From Pseudopedobacter sp. (lineage in GTDB: Bacteria > Bacteroidota > Bacteroidia > Sphingobacteriales > Sphingobacteriaceae): 35,013 bases of DNA. Shown here piece after piece: positions 1-8,350 of the stretch (the first letter of the stretch is position 1; the number at the start of each line of letters is the position of its first letter). The stretch spans positions 1 to 35,013 of the forward strand of contig JACMOI010000120.1 of NCBI GenBank assembly GCA_014378105.1. Direction: 5' to 3'. The position numbers and the translations under genes are program-made. The notes beneath the pieces were generated by a model that saw nothing but the letters and a program-made list of their open reading frames with translations, was not told where the DNA came from and did no database searches.

Positions 1-7
1 AAATTAC

Positions 8-313
8 TCAGACTTTGATTTCAACTTCAACACCTGAAGGTAATTCTAATTTCATTAAAGCGTCAACAGTTTTTGCTGATGCACTATAAATGTCTAATAA
101 TCTTTTGTAAGAACATAATTGAAATTGCTCTCTAGCTTTTTTGTTAACGTGAGGAGAGCGTAATACAGTGTAAATTTTCTTCTCTGTTGGAAGAGGAATT
201 GGACCACTAACTACTGCACCCGTAGGTTTAACAGTTTTTACAATCTTCTCAGCAGATTTATCTACCAAGTTGTAATCGTAAGATTTTAATTTAATTCTAA
301 TTCTTTGGCTCAT
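8..313 (-). CDS. rpsJ: 30S ribosomal protein S10
   Basis: Small-subunit ribosomal protein S10, part of the 30S head; in other bacteria it also serves as NusE in transcription antitermination. The 101-residue product is the usual length. It begins [20 protein letters not shown] and contains the family stretch [20 protein letters not shown] followed by KKAREQF. It follows fusA on the same strand after a 145-nt spacer filled with short repeats, and would be the first gene of the S10 operon continuing beyond the left edge. There is no tuf gene between fusA and rpsJ, which I take to be the normal Bacteroidota arrangement. The gene is complete; only 7 bases of the window lie beyond its stop codon. 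Confidence 0.98.
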   Translation of the reverse strand: MSQRIRIKLKSYDYNLVDKSAEKIVKTVKPTGAVVSGPIPLPTEKKIYTVLRSPHVNKKAREQFQLCSYKRLLDIYSASAKTVDALMKLELPSGVEVEIKV

Positions 314-382
314 TATTTTTGTTTTATGATTTACCGTTAGAGCTATTTGTAACGGAAATCGGGTTTATTTTTATTTGGAAAG

Positions 383-460
383 TTTTAAGTATTAGGTTAT
401 AAGTTTTAAGTGCGATAAGTTTTCACTTACAACTTTAAACTTACAACCTATAACTTTACT
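383..460. repeat. Two facing arrays of heptamer repeats in the fusA-rpsJ spacer
   Basis: Positions 383-410 are four consecutive 7-bp units resembling TTTTAAG/TTATAAG. Positions 426-460 are five consecutive 7-bp units resembling CTTACAA/CTTTAAA, the same heptamer on the other strand. The two arrays face each other across about 15 bp, so the transcript between fusA and rpsJ could fold into a long AU-rich hairpin. The last unit runs into the fusA stop codon. This is read directly from the sequence; any function is unknown. Confidence 0.8.
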
Positions 461-2564
461 AAGCGTTAGCTTTTGCTCCTTTAACTTTAGCAATTACTTC
501 TTCTTGAACTCCTTTTGGAGCTGGATCGTAATGATCAAATTCCATTGTTGAAGTTGCTCTACCAGATGTGATTGTACGTAATTGAGTTACATACCCAAAC
601 ATTTCTGAAAGCGGCACCAAAGCCTTGATTACTTGAGCACCTGCTCTTGTATCCATACCTTGCAACTGACCTCTTCTTCTGTTTAAATCTCCCATCACGT
701 CACCCATGTTTTCCTCTGGAGTTAAAACCTCAATCTTCATGATTGGCTCCATTAAAACCGGCTTACATTTAGGTAAGGCCTCTCTAAAGGCTATTCTTGC
801 AGCTAATTCAAAAGATAAAGCATCTGAATCGACAGCGTGAAAAGATCCATCAATTAAACGAACTTTCATACCAGTTACCGGGTAACCAGCTAAAACGCCG
901 TTTGATAAAGAGTTTTCAAAACCTTTTTGTACAGATGGGATAAATTCACGAGGAATAGAACCACCAGAAATTTCGTTGATAAATTCTAATCCTAGTTTAC
1001 CTTCTTCAGAAGGAGAAATAATTACCTGTATATCAGCAAATTTACCACGACCACCTGTTTGTTTTTTATAAGTTTCTCTATGTTGAGTGGTACCAGTAAT
1101 TGCTTCTTTGTAAGCAACTTGTGGTGCTCCTTGATTTACTTCTACTTTAAATTCACGCTTTAAACGATCCATTAAAATATCTAAGTGAAGCTCACCCATA
1201 CCTTGAATAATGGTTTGACCAGAATCTTCATCTGTATGAACTTTGAAAGTTGGATCTTCTTCAGCCAATTTATTTAAGGCCATACCTAATTTATCCATAT
1301 CAGCTTGAGTTTTTGGCTCAATAGCTAATCCAATAACAGGATCAGGAAAGTTCATTGATTCCAAAATAATTGGATTCTTTTCTTCGCAAAGTGTATCTCC
1401 AGTTTTGATATCCTTAAATCCAACTACAGCAGCAATATCTCCAGCTCCTACGTTAGGAATTGGGTTTTGCTTGTTAGCATGCATTTGGAAAATCCTTGAA
1501 ATACGTTCTTTGTTTCCTGAACGTACGTTATAGATATAAGAACCTGCCTCTAAATTTCCAGAGTATACTCTGATGAAACATAAACGGCCTACGAAAGGAT
1601 CTGTTGCAATTTTAAATGCTAAAGCTGCAAATGGTTCTTTCTCATCTGGCTTACGTGTTAATTCAGCACCAGTATCTGGGTGAGTTCCTTTAATAGCCTC
1701 TTGATCCATTGGAGAAGGCAATAATTCCATCACATAATCCAACATGGTTTGTACGCCTTTATTTTTGAAAGATGAACCACAAACCATAGGAACGATAGAA
1801 GCATCAATCACTGCTTTACGTAACGCATCTAAGATTTCACGCTCAGTAATCGTTTCTGGAGCATCAAAAAATTTCTCCATCAAAGATTCATCATAATCAG
1901 CAACTGATTCTAACAATTTCTCTCTCCACTCTGTTGCTTCTTCAATCAAATCTTCAGGAACAGGAATTTCTGTAAAAGTCATTCCTTTATCTTCTTCATT
2001 CCAGATAATTCCTCTCCAATTGATTAAATCAACCACTCCTTTGAAACCGTCTTCAGAACCGATAGGAATTTGTAATGGCACAGCATTACTTCCCAACATA
2101 TCTTTTACCTGCTTAACAACTTTTAAGAAATCCGCACCAGCTCTGTCCATTTTGTTCACAAAACCAATACGAGATACGTTGTAATTATTTGCTAAACGCC
2201 AGTTAGTTTCTGATTGAGGCTCAACACCATCAACTGCAGAAAACAAAAATACCAATCCGTCTAACACACGTAAAGAACGGTTTACCTCAACAGTAAAATC
2301 TACGTGACCTGGAGTATCAATAATATTGATATGGTAATTTTGACCTCTATATTTCCAATCAACTGTAGTGGCGGCAGAAGTAATGGTAATACCACGTTCT
2401 TGTTCTTGTGCCATCCAGTCCATTGTTGCAGCACCATCATGTACCTCACCAATTTTATGGCTCACACCAGAATAGTAAAGAATACGCTCTGTTGTTGTTG
2501 TTTTACCCGCATCAATGTGGGCAGCAATTCCAATGTTTCTTGTGTATCTTAAATCTCTTGACAT
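459..2564 (-). CDS. fusA: Elongation factor G
   Basis: Translocation GTPase that moves tRNAs and mRNA through the ribosome and, with ribosome recycling factor, splits post-termination ribosomes. The 701-residue length is typical. The GTPase motifs are intact: G1 AHIDAGKT (residues 15-22), switch I RGIT (57-60), G3 DTPGH (83-87) and G4 NKMD (137-140). The domain IV segment ([11 protein letters not shown]) and the domain V end ([22 protein letters not shown]) are present. It is third in the str operon, 95 nt after rpsG, and that gap carries a conspicuous hairpin. Some Bacteroidota carry a second EF-G elsewhere; position in the str operon makes this the canonical copy. Confidence 0.98.
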   Translation of the reverse strand: MSRDLRYTRNIGIAAHIDAGKTTTTERILYYSGVSHKIGEVHDGAATMDWMAQEQERGITITSAATTVDWKYRGQNYHINIIDTPGHVDFTVEVNRSLRVLDGLVFLFSAVDGVEPQSETNWRLANNYNVSRIGFVNKMDRAGADFLKVVKQVKDMLGSNAVPLQIPIGSEDGFKGVVDLINWRGIIWNEEDKGMTFTEIPVPEDLIEEATEWREKLLESVADYDESLMEKFFDAPETITEREILDALRKAVIDASIVPMVCGSSFKNKGVQTMLDYVMELLPSPMDQEAIKGTHPDTGAELTRKPDEKEPFAALAFKIATDPFVGRLCFIRVYSGNLEAGSYIYNVRSGNKERISRIFQMHANKQNPIPNVGAGDIAAVVGFKDIKTGDTLCEEKNPIILESMNFPDPVIGLAIEPKTQADMDKLGMALNKLAEEDPTFKVHTDEDSGQTIIQGMGELHLDILMDRLKREFKVEVNQGAPQVAYKEAITGTTQHRETYKKQTGGRGKFADIQVIISPSEEGKLGLEFINEISGGSIPREFIPSVQKGFENSLSNGVLAGYPVTGMKVRLIDGSFHAVDSDALSFELAARIAFREALPKCKPVLMEPIMKIEVLTPEENMGDVMGDLNRRRGQLQGMDTRAGAQVIKALVPLSEMFGYVTQLRTITSGRATSTMEFDHYDPAPKGVQEEVIAKVKGAKANA

Positions 2565-2593
2565 TATAAATGTTTTATTGGGATTTTAAATAA

Positions 2594-2632
2594 TTACACC
2601 GATTAATAGTTTGAGGCTAAAAATCGGTGTAA
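2594..2632 (-). promoter_or_regulatory. Hairpin in the rpsG-fusA spacer
   Basis: The arms TTACACCGATT (2594-2604) and AATCGGTGTAA (2622-2632) are perfect 11-bp complements around a 17-nt loop. They lie in the 95-nt spacer of the str operon mRNA, 58-96 nt downstream of the rpsG coding end... that is, between rpsG and the fusA start at 2564. No U-run follows the stem, so it does not look like an intrinsic terminator. A role in ribosomal-protein feedback, mRNA processing or balancing fusA against rpsG is inference. Confidence 0.6.
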
Positions 2633-2659
2633 ACATATTAATCTATTTAATCTGTAATC

Positions 2660-3127
2660 TTAGAATCTAAAGTGAGAGAAAGCTTTGTTAGCTTCTGCCA
2701 TCTTATGAGTATCTTCTTTTTTCTTAACAGCCGCACCTTCGCCTTTTGCCGCAGAGATGATTTCACCAGCTAATTTCTCAGTCATGGTTTTTTCACCACG
2801 CTTTCTTGAATAGCTAATTAACCATTTCATTCCTAAAGCAATTTTACGCTCAGGTCTTACTTCTGTTGGAACTTGGAAGTTAGCACCACCCACACGTCTT
2901 GATTTTACTTCAACAGCAGGGCTAATGTTTACTAATGCTTTTTTCCATTGCTCTAAACCGTTTTCACTGGTTTTCGTTTCTACAATTTCAATAGCACTAT
3001 AAAATATATCGTATGCAATGGATTTTTTTCCATCATACATCATGTTATTTACAAATCTGGTAACCATCACGTCGTTAAACTTTGGGTCAGGCAGAATGAT
3101 TCTCTTTTTTGGTTTCGATTTTCTCAT
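2660..3127 (-). CDS. rpsG: 30S ribosomal protein S7
   Basis: Primary 16S rRNA-binding protein that nucleates assembly of the 30S head and lies near the tRNA exit site. At 155 residues it has the normal length. It begins [19 protein letters not shown], continues with [17 protein letters not shown] and carries the conserved [19 protein letters not shown] segment and the C-terminal [20 protein letters not shown]. It lies 19 nt behind rpsL. The start is supported by an unusually good Shine-Dalgarno sequence for this phylum (GGAGGA, 7 nt before the ATG). In E. coli S7 represses its own operon by binding the rpsL-rpsG spacer; here the only marked RNA structure is on the other side, between rpsG and fusA. 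Confidence 0.98.
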   Translation of the reverse strand: MRKSKPKKRIILPDPKFNDVMVTRFVNNMMYDGKKSIAYDIFYSAIEIVETKTSENGLEQWKKALVNISPAVEVKSRRVGGANFQVPTEVRPERKIALGMKWLISYSRKRGEKTMTEKLAGEIISAAKGEGAAVKKKEDTHKMAEANKAFSHFRF

Positions 3128-3134
3128 TGTCTTG

Positions 3135-3140
3135 TCCTCC
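3135..3140 (-). promoter_or_regulatory. Strong Shine-Dalgarno sequence of rpsG
   Basis: GGAGGA on the minus strand, followed by 7 nt and the rpsG ATG at 3127. It is notable because Bacteroidota mRNAs generally lack Shine-Dalgarno sequences, and the neighbouring rpsL start has none. Confidence 0.75.
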
Positions 3141-3146
3141 GTTTAA

Positions 3147-3563
3147 TTATTTCTTTTTACCCCCTTTTGCTGGTGCTGCTGCAACTTGTCCTGGTTTAGG
3201 TTTTTTAGTACCGTATTTAGAACGACGTTGATTTCTTCCTGCAACTCCTGCTGTATCTAGTGCACCACGTACGATGTGATAACGTACACCTGGTAAATCT
3301 TTCACTCTTCCACCACGTACCAAAACAATAGAGTGTTCCTGTAAGTTGTGACCTTCACCCGGAATATATGCGTTCACCTCTTTTCCATTGGTTAAACGAA
3401 CACGGGCAACTTTACGCATTGCTGAGTTTGGTTTTTTAGGGGTAGTAGTATATACACGGGTACATACGCCTCTTCGCTGTGGACAGCTGTCCAACGCTGG
3501 GGATTTACTCTTATCCTCCAGAGCTACTCTACCTTTCCTAACTAATTGTTGAATGGTTGGCAT
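3147..3563 (-). CDS. rpsL: 30S ribosomal protein S12
   Basis: Protein of the decoding centre that monitors codon-anticodon pairing. The 138-residue product contains the invariant [19 protein letters not shown] and [19 protein letters not shown] segments. The lysines altered in classical streptomycin resistance (equivalent to K43 and K88 of E. coli, counting Met) are both lysine here, the sensitive form. The C-terminus carries a Lys/Pro/Ala-rich tail longer than in E. coli. It is the first gene of the str operon, with a clear promoter about 80-110 nt upstream and no obvious Shine-Dalgarno sequence. Confidence 0.98.
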   Translation of the reverse strand: MPTIQQLVRKGRVALEDKSKSPALDSCPQRRGVCTRVYTTTPKKPNSAMRKVARVRLTNGKEVNAYIPGEGHNLQEHSIVLVRGGRVKDLPGVRYHIVRGALDTAGVAGRNQRRSKYGTKKPKPGQVAAAPAKGGKKK

Positions 3564-3640
3564 TAAGCTTTTTTAAATTTTAGTTACTATTTTTTAATCT
3601 TCTGTCTCAGAGCTTTTAACATCCCTAAGCAAAAGGACTG

Positions 3641-3671
3641 CAAAAGTAGGATTTTATTTTTTGATTTTCAA
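3641..3671 (-). promoter_or_regulatory. Promoter of the str operon (Bacteroidota type)
   Basis: On the minus strand TTG (3671-3669), a spacer of exactly 20 nt, then TACTTTTG (3648-3641). This matches the Bacteroidota housekeeping consensus TTG-N19 to 21-TAnnTTTG. It predicts a start near 3636 and a leader of about 70 nt before rpsL. Confidence 0.75.
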
Positions 3672-3899
3672 TAGGTTGGGAGAAATAATTTTGATTGGGG
3701 GAAGTCGGAGGTCAGATGACGGAGGCCCGAAGACTGGGTTGATAAACTTAGCGAACTATTTTACTAATGAAATTTATGATAAACGTGTGCTGAAAAAGCA
3801 CCAGGATATCCATTCATACTACTCAGGTTTTAGCCACAAAAAGCGAGTACCCCTGCCCGTTACGCTCAGACGGGCATTTCTATCCCTTAAGCAAAAAAC
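3672..3899. other. Gene-poor spacer between the str operon promoter and the PhnA-like gene
   Basis: I see no convincing gene here. An open frame on the plus strand (3661-3972) runs through a dispersed repeat and into the antisense of the next gene, so I do not accept it. The stretch holds the GTCGGAGGTCAG-type repeat (3701-3738) and a short GC-rich inverted repeat, TGCCCGT (3854-3860) and ACGGGCA (3870-3876), which might help end transcription from the PhnA-like gene but lacks a T-run. Confidence 0.5.
3701..3738. repeat. Degenerate GAAGTCGGAGGTC-type repeat
   Basis: A purine-rich stretch built from variants of GAAGTC/GGAGGTCAGA/CCGAAGAC. A related stretch occurs at 30633-30672 (GGAAGATGGGAGTCGGGAG then GTCAGAAGAT). 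Both are intergenic, which suggests one dispersed repeat family. From general knowledge, such motifs are common between genes in Pedobacter-like genomes. Confidence 0.5.
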
Positions 3900-4241
3900 C
3901 TACACCTTTTTCACAAACTCCGATTTTAAATTCATCGCACCAAATCCATCAATTTTACAAGAGATATTATGATCGCCATCTGTCAAGCGAATATTTTTCA
4001 CTTTAGTTCCTGCCTTTAAAGGTTTAGGTGAACCTTTTACAGGGAGATCTTTTATTACCATCACCGAATCGCCGTTAACCAATTCATTACCATTTGAGTC
4101 TAAAACTTTATCAGTTGCATCTGCTTCTACAGTTTCCTCCGATGGGACCCATTCATGGAAGCATTGAGAGCAAACCATGTGATCTTGGTCTGGGTAAGTA
4201 AATTCTGAATTGCACTTAGGGCAAACGCTATTATTGCTCAT
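3900..4241 (-). CDS. PhnA/YjdM family zinc-ribbon protein
   Basis: A 113-residue cytoplasmic protein of the PhnA (YjdM) family. The N-terminal zinc ribbon is visible as C7-P-K-C10 and C24-S-Q-C27. The C-terminal half (from about residue 45) carries the family stretch [19 protein letters not shown], then [11 protein letters not shown] and a [18 protein letters not shown] ending. Despite the historical name 'alkylphosphonate uptake protein', no phosphonate genes are nearby and the family's real function is unclear. It should not be read as phosphonoacetate hydrolase. It stands alone, with a possible promoter of its own in the 61-bp gap after the D-aminoacylase gene. Full length, nothing broken. 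Confidence 0.9.
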   Translation of the reverse strand: MSNNSVCPKCNSEFTYPDQDHMVCSQCFHEWVPSEETVEADATDKVLDSNGNELVNGDSVMVIKDLPVKGSPKPLKAGTKVKNIRLTDGDHNISCKIDGFGAMNLKSEFVKKV

Positions 4242-4257
4242 TTTTTTTATATAAAAC

Positions 4258-4265
4258 CAAAGGTA
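4258..4265 (-). promoter_or_regulatory. Candidate -7 element for the PhnA-like gene
   Basis: TACCTTTG on the minus strand matches TAnnTTTG. The nearest TTG sits only 17 nt upstream (4285-4283) instead of 19-21, so the match is partial. The predicted leader would be only about 10-15 nt. Confidence 0.4.
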
Positions 4266-4270
4266 CGTAC

Positions 4271-4294
4271 TTTAGGCAAAATCAATAGCCTAAA
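4271..4294 (-). terminator. Weak hairpin after the D-aminoacylase gene
   Basis: TTTAGGC (4271-4277) and GCCTAAA (4288-4294) form a perfect 7-bp stem with a 10-nt loop, just past the D-aminoacylase stop. No U-run follows on the minus strand. It overlaps the upstream half of the candidate PhnA-like promoter, so it could also be an operator. Confidence 0.35.
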
Positions 4295-4302
4295 CTCAAT
4301 TG

Positions 4303-5868
4303 TTAATAAGCATGTCTCAAAGCAACCCCATTCCTCAAACCAGTATGCTTCCCATTGTCAACCGTTAAGCCCCCATTCACCAAAACATATTCAAAACCGG
4401 CGGAAAATGCATGTGGTCTCTCATAAGTGGCTTTATCAATTACTGTTTCGGGATTAAAAATCACAATATCCGCTTTCATTCCTTCTTTAATTAAGCCACG
4501 GTCTTTTAGTTGAAACTTCTGTGCAGGCAAAGAAGTCATTCTTCTTACCGCTTCTTCTAAACTTATGACATGCTCTTCTCTCACATACTTTCCTAATACT
4601 CGGGCATTGGTTCCATATCCTCTTGGATGAGGCATTCCTGCTCCAAATTCTCTGATTCCAGCATCAGAAGCAGGCATATTAAAAGGATATTTCATGATGT
4701 TTTTCAAATCCTCATCTCCCATTCCATGAAAAACAGCACTTGCTCCGTCATGCTCCGTAATATACAACACCGTTTCAGCTTCAGCTTTAGCCTGATGTTT
4801 TCCTCCTCGCATTAAATTAATCTCTTCGATACTTTTGCCATTATAAGAAGTATCGGGAGAATAATAGGCTACTACCGCATAATTAAAATGCTTGAGTTTT
4901 CTTCTTTTTAAACTGGCTACCATCTCCTCAATTGCTTTCTTTCTAATCATAGGGTTACTCAATCTGGCATTGATAGAATCCTGCCCGTCTGCTAAAATAT
5001 CATCAGGCACTAAAGTGCTGATGGAGGTGCTGCTGGCAGTATAAGGATATTGATCAATGGTCACATCCATTCCCTCTGAACGGGCTTGTTTTACCATAGC
5101 CAAGGTTTGGACGCTTTCTCCCCAATTCTGTTGCCCTCCAATTTTAAAATGTGAAATCTCGACAGGTAAATTAGCTTCTTTTCCTATTGTTAAAGCCTCT
5201 GTGATGGCTTCTTTAACTTTGTCAGATTCGCTGCGCATGTGTGTGGCGTAAACCCCGTGATATTTTGAAGCAACTTTCGCCAATGCCACAATCTCAGGTG
5301 TTTTGGTGTAAGTCCCTGGAATGTAAATTAAGCCTGTTGATAAGCCAACAGCACCATCTTTCATTGCCTGTTCCACTATGTCTTCCATCTGCCCTAATTC
5401 TTGTGGAGAAGGATCTCTATTTGCTCTACCCATCACCGCTTTTCTCACATCATTATGCCCGATTAAAACTCCTACATTAATAGATAGTTTAACAGAGTCA
5501 ATAAAATCAAGGTATTTTTTGATATTGGTTTGAGAAGACCCGCAATTACCGGTGATTACGGAAGTAACTCCATCATAAATAAAGCTTTGTGTAGTAGGGA
5601 TTTTGGATTCATCCCCTTCAATATGTGTATGAACGTCTATAAAGCCTGGGGAAAGTATATTATTTTTTGCATCAATCACTTTGGTAGCGCTACTATTAAT
5701 GAATGGGGCAATTTTTACAATCAAATTTCCTTTAACTGCTAGGTCAGATTTATACCAGCTGTTTCCAGTTCCGTCTAAAATCCTAGCATTTTTTATTAAT
5801 ATATCGTATTGTTGCGCTTTTACAATAAAGGAAGATAATATCAAAAATAAAATTATCAAATATTTCAT
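4303..5868 (-). CDS. Secreted N-acyl-D-amino-acid deacylase (D-aminoacylase)
   Basis: Amidohydrolase-superfamily metalloenzyme that splits N-acyl-D-amino acids to free D-amino acids and a carboxylic acid; such enzymes can serve in wall recycling or scavenging. I start it at ATG 5868, giving 521 residues; an in-frame GTG two codons earlier (5874) is less likely. The N-terminus is a signal peptide (MKYLIILFLILSSFIVKAQ), so the enzyme is probably periplasmic. Superfamily features appear in order: HTHIEGD after the first strand, the GNCG cysteine, THMRSES, EISHFKIGG and MPASDAGI, which fit the Cys/His/His zinc site and catalytic Asp of characterised D-aminoacylases. HPRGYGTNARVL and the C-terminal KADIVIFNPETV strand region complete the fold. 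A dihydroorotase-like or dipeptidase relative is possible; exact substrate is inference. Confidence 0.88.
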   Translation of the reverse strand: MKYLIILFLILSSFIVKAQQYDILIKNARILDGTGNSWYKSDLAVKGNLIVKIAPFINSSATKVIDAKNNILSPGFIDVHTHIEGDESKIPTTQSFIYDGVTSVITGNCGSSQTNIKKYLDFIDSVKLSINVGVLIGHNDVRKAVMGRANRDPSPQELGQMEDIVEQAMKDGAVGLSTGLIYIPGTYTKTPEIVALAKVASKYHGVYATHMRSESDKVKEAITEALTIGKEANLPVEISHFKIGGQQNWGESVQTLAMVKQARSEGMDVTIDQYPYTASSTSISTLVPDDILADGQDSINARLSNPMIRKKAIEEMVASLKRRKLKHFNYAVVAYYSPDTSYNGKSIEEINLMRGGKHQAKAEAETVLYITEHDGASAVFHGMGDEDLKNIMKYPFNMPASDAGIREFGAGMPHPRGYGTNARVLGKYVREEHVISLEEAVRRMTSLPAQKFQLKDRGLIKEGMKADIVIFNPETVIDKATYERPHAFSAGFEYVLVNGGLTVDNGKHTGLRNGVALRHAY

Positions 5869-5982
5869 GAACACAATCTACTAAAGAACCTGCATTTTTA
5901 AAACAAAAAACGCAAAATACTGCATTAAAATAGTTAATTAAAAATGCATGAACTCTTAAATAGCCCAAATTATATTCTATAA

Positions 5983-6029
5983 AGTGGATTAAAATTAGAA
6001 TTAATTTTAATCACTTAGTCTTGAGACTA
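5983..6029. promoter_or_regulatory. Two adjacent palindromes, possible operators
   Basis: First: GATTAAAATT (5987-5996) and AATTTTAATC (6003-6012) with a 6-nt centre; allowing one bulged G the arms extend to AGT/ACT (5983-6015). Second, immediately after: TAGTCT-TG-AGACTA (6016-6029). They lie in the divergent region, where a regulator of either neighbouring gene could bind. The function is inferred only from symmetry and position. Confidence 0.45.
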
Positions 6030-6172
6030 CACTTATTCCTTTTTTTAGAGCACAGATTCTATTTTATTTTATTTAAAATTAAATAATTTATAAAAAAAAT
6101 AAATTATTATCATTGTTTTTAAACGAGGTGATTCTTCATTAATAATAGAGCTGCTATCCTATAGAGACAGTA

Positions 6173-6203
6173 TTCTACTCAAAAAAAAAATAATATAGTT
6201 TTG
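6173..6203 (+). promoter_or_regulatory. Candidate promoter of the ice-binding/OmpA pair
   Basis: TAGTTTTG at 6196-6203 is an exact TAnnTTTG. A weak -33 partner, TTC (6173-6175), lies 20 nt upstream in place of TTG. The predicted leader is about 100 nt. Confidence 0.45.
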
Positions 6204-6310
6204 CTTCGTATCCTGAAAATAAAAGTAAGCACTCACTTTGCATATATTATTCTATAAAGTCCAAAGTTCCAACAATGGAATTAAAGACCCCTCACTTAAC
6301 TTAATTCATC

Positions 6311-8344
6311 ATGAACAAAAAAACTACTTTGAATTTGAACATATTCAAAAACAGAGGTTACATCAAAACGCTCCAAACTATTGGAGCTTTATTATTATTT
6401 TTTGGAATTTTCATAACAGCTTGTAAAAAAGACACCTTCACAGGAGAAGTTGTTGGACTTTGCCCTAAAGTTACGACAGATCCGATGGATAAAGCAGTAG
6501 ACGTTGTATTGGATAAAACGGTTACACTTACTTTTAATACTGCAATGAATGCAGCAACCATCAATAAGACTACATTCACCGTTAAACAAAATGGTGTTTT
6601 GGTTGATGGTACAATTGCAGCAACTGCAAATCCAGCTGTTTACACATTTAAGCCAACTGTCCCATTAAACCCATTTGTTCTTTACACTGGAACCGTGACA
6701 ACTGGAGCAAGGGATACCTTGCGTACAGCCTTACAATCAGATTATGTTTGGACATTTACTTCTATTCCAAATATTTCACTATCTGCAAATCCAACTGCTG
6801 GCGGAATACCTAATGGTGCCGGAAATTTTGCTCAAGGATCTACGACTACAGTTACCGCTACTGCCCTACCTACTTTCGTATTTACTAACTGGACAGAAAA
6901 TGGAACTGTTGTTTCTACCAGTGCGAGCTATACTTTTAAAGTGAATGGAAATAGGGCTTTAGTAGCTAATTTTATTCCTATCCCAGTTGGAAACTCATCT
7001 GTTAATTTATCTTCTTCTCCTGCTATTGGAGGAAATACAGGCGGCGCTGGCGCTTATCCAACAGGTTCATCAGTAACAGTTACCGCCTCAGCAAATCCAA
7101 GTTATACTTTTACTAATTGGACAGATAATAATGTTGTGGTATCTACAAGTTCTAATTATCAGTTTACGCTAACTGGAAATAGGACTTTGGTAGCTAATTT
7201 CAAATTAGTCCCTTCTTCTCAATTTGCTTTAATTTTATCTTCAAGCCCAGCTGCTGGAGGTATGACAGACGGAGAAGGACCTTATAACGCTGGTACATCA
7301 GTAACTGCCAAAGCTGTTGCTAATACGGGTTATACTTTTACCAACTGGACAGAAAACACAGTTGTTGTTTCGACTAGTGCTAATTACACATTTGCATTAA
7401 ATGGTAACAGAACATTGGTTGCCAACTTTGCGGTACAAACATTTACTTTAAATGTAACCGCCGTTAACGGCTCGGTAACTAAAAATCCTAACCAAACAAC
7501 TTACAATTATGGTACTAATGTAGTATTAACAGCGGTGCCTGATGTGGGATATCAATTTAGTTCATGGAGCGGAGATGCCTCTGGTACAGTAAGTCCGTTA
7601 ACTGTTGAAATGATTGCAAATAAAAATATCACTGCAAACTTTATATTAATCCCAACGACTACAGGTACGGGTCCTTTGCTTCCGACTTTAGGTTTAGCTG
7701 GTAATTTTGCAGCACTTACCAAATCAGGAATATCCACTACTGGTATCACTTCTATTACAGGAGATATTGGTGTGAGTCCTGCTGCTGCAACAGCAATTAC
7801 AGGCTTTGGCTTAATCATGGACACCAACGGACAGACTTCTCATACGCCGATAGTAAACGGAAAAGTTTACGCTGCTGATTATGCAGCACCAACTCCTGCT
7901 TACCTAACAACGGCCGTACTTAATATGGAAACCGCATTTACCTCATCTAACAATTTAACAGTCCCAGCGCCTGTTGTGAATTTAGGTGCCGGAAATTTAA
8001 GCGGATTAACCATTGCGCCTGGTTTATACAAATTTAGTACTGGGGTTCTAATTACTAGTCCGGTTTATTTAAATGGTAACGCGAATGACACTTGGGTATT
8101 TACCATTTCACAAGATTTAACTGCAAACAGCGGTGCGCAAATTATTTTAGGTCCAAATGTTCAAGCTAAAAATATTTACTGGGTAGTTTCTGGTCAGGCA
8201 ATATTAGGAACAGGTGTAGATTTTAGTGGAATTATCTTAAGTAAAACACTCATCTCATTAAATACTGGAGCTAAGGTTACTGGAAGGTTACTTGCACAAA
8301 CTGCGGTTACTTTAAACGCTAGTACAGTTATACAACCTCAATAA
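6311..8344 (+). CDS. Ice-binding (DUF3494) lipoprotein with Ig-like and repeat domains
   Basis: A 677-residue surface protein. Residues 22-38 form a hydrophobic signal ending in the lipobox ITAC, so Cys38 is probably lipidated and the protein anchored in the outer membrane. Residues about 50-150 resemble a bacterial Ig-like (Big_5) domain (VTTDPMDKAVDVVLDKTVTL then VWTFTS). Three near-identical repeats of about 75 residues follow (about 154-221, 229-297, 305-373), each with a G-rich start, FTNWT[ED]N, VVSTS and GNR.LVANF, plus a divergent fourth (377-444); these look like InlB B-type spacer repeats. Residues about 455-677 are a DUF3494 ice-binding beta-solenoid, recognised by GNFAALTKSGIS, SITGDIGVSPAAATAITGF, LTIAPGLYKF, WVFTISQDL, IYWVVSG and GRLLAQTAVTL. 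Ice adhesion is inference from the domain; a general adhesin is the alternative. Separated from the OmpA gene by 73 bp with a hairpin. Confidence 0.9.
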   Translation: MNKKTTLNLNIFKNRGYIKTLQTIGALLLFFGIFITACKKDTFTGEVVGLCPKVTTDPMDKAVDVVLDKTVTLTFNTAMNAATINKTTFTVKQNGVLVDGTIAATANPAVYTFKPTVPLNPFVLYTGTVTTGARDTLRTALQSDYVWTFTSIPNISLSANPTAGGIPNGAGNFAQGSTTTVTATALPTFVFTNWTENGTVVSTSASYTFKVNGNRALVANFIPIPVGNSSVNLSSSPAIGGNTGGAGAYPTGSSVTVTASANPSYTFTNWTDNNVVVSTSSNYQFTLTGNRTLVANFKLVPSSQFALILSSSPAAGGMTDGEGPYNAGTSVTAKAVANTGYTFTNWTENTVVVSTSANYTFALNGNRTLVANFAVQTFTLNVTAVNGSVTKNPNQTTYNYGTNVVLTAVPDVGYQFSSWSGDASGTVSPLTVEMIANKNITANFILIPTTTGTGPLLPTLGLAGNFAALTKSGISTTGITSITGDIGVSPAAATAITGFGLIMDTNGQTSHTPIVNGKVYAADYAAPTPAYLTTAVLNMETAFTSSNNLTVPAPVVNLGAGNLSGLTIAPGLYKFSTGVLITSPVYLNGNANDTWVFTISQDLTANSGAQIILGPNVQAKNIYWVVSGQAILGTGVDFSGIILSKTLISLNTGAKVTGRLLAQTAVTLNASTVIQPQ

Positions 8345-8350
8345 TCATTT

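Larger units (their letters stand above)
5869..6310. other. Divergent AT-rich intergenic region
   Basis: About 440 bp between the D-aminoacylase gene (minus) and the ice-binding gene (plus) with no coding signal. It contains two neighbouring palindromes (5983-6029), an all-AT inverted repeat (AATAATTTAT at 6082-6091 and ATAAATTATT at 6099-6108 with a loop of seven A) and a candidate plus-strand promoter (6173-6203). The D-aminoacylase promoter was not located. Confidence 0.6.

Noticed and set aside
3661-3972. 103-residue plus-strand open frame
   Set aside because: It begins at the str operon promoter, translates a dispersed repeat and finishes as the antisense of the PhnA-like gene. No family resemblance.
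3900-4241. PhnA name taken as phosphonoacetate hydrolase
   Set aside because: The protein is a 113-residue zinc-ribbon protein of the YjdM type, not the much larger hydrolase of the same name.
5869-5874. GTG start for the D-aminoacylase two codons before the ATG
   Set aside because: The ATG at 5868 directly begins a classic signal peptide; the GTG adds nothing recognisable.
6311-8344. InlB-type repeats considered as evidence of an internalin or host-invasion protein
   Set aside because: There are no leucine-rich repeats, and the C-terminal domain is DUF3494; the repeats act as generic spacers in many surface proteins.
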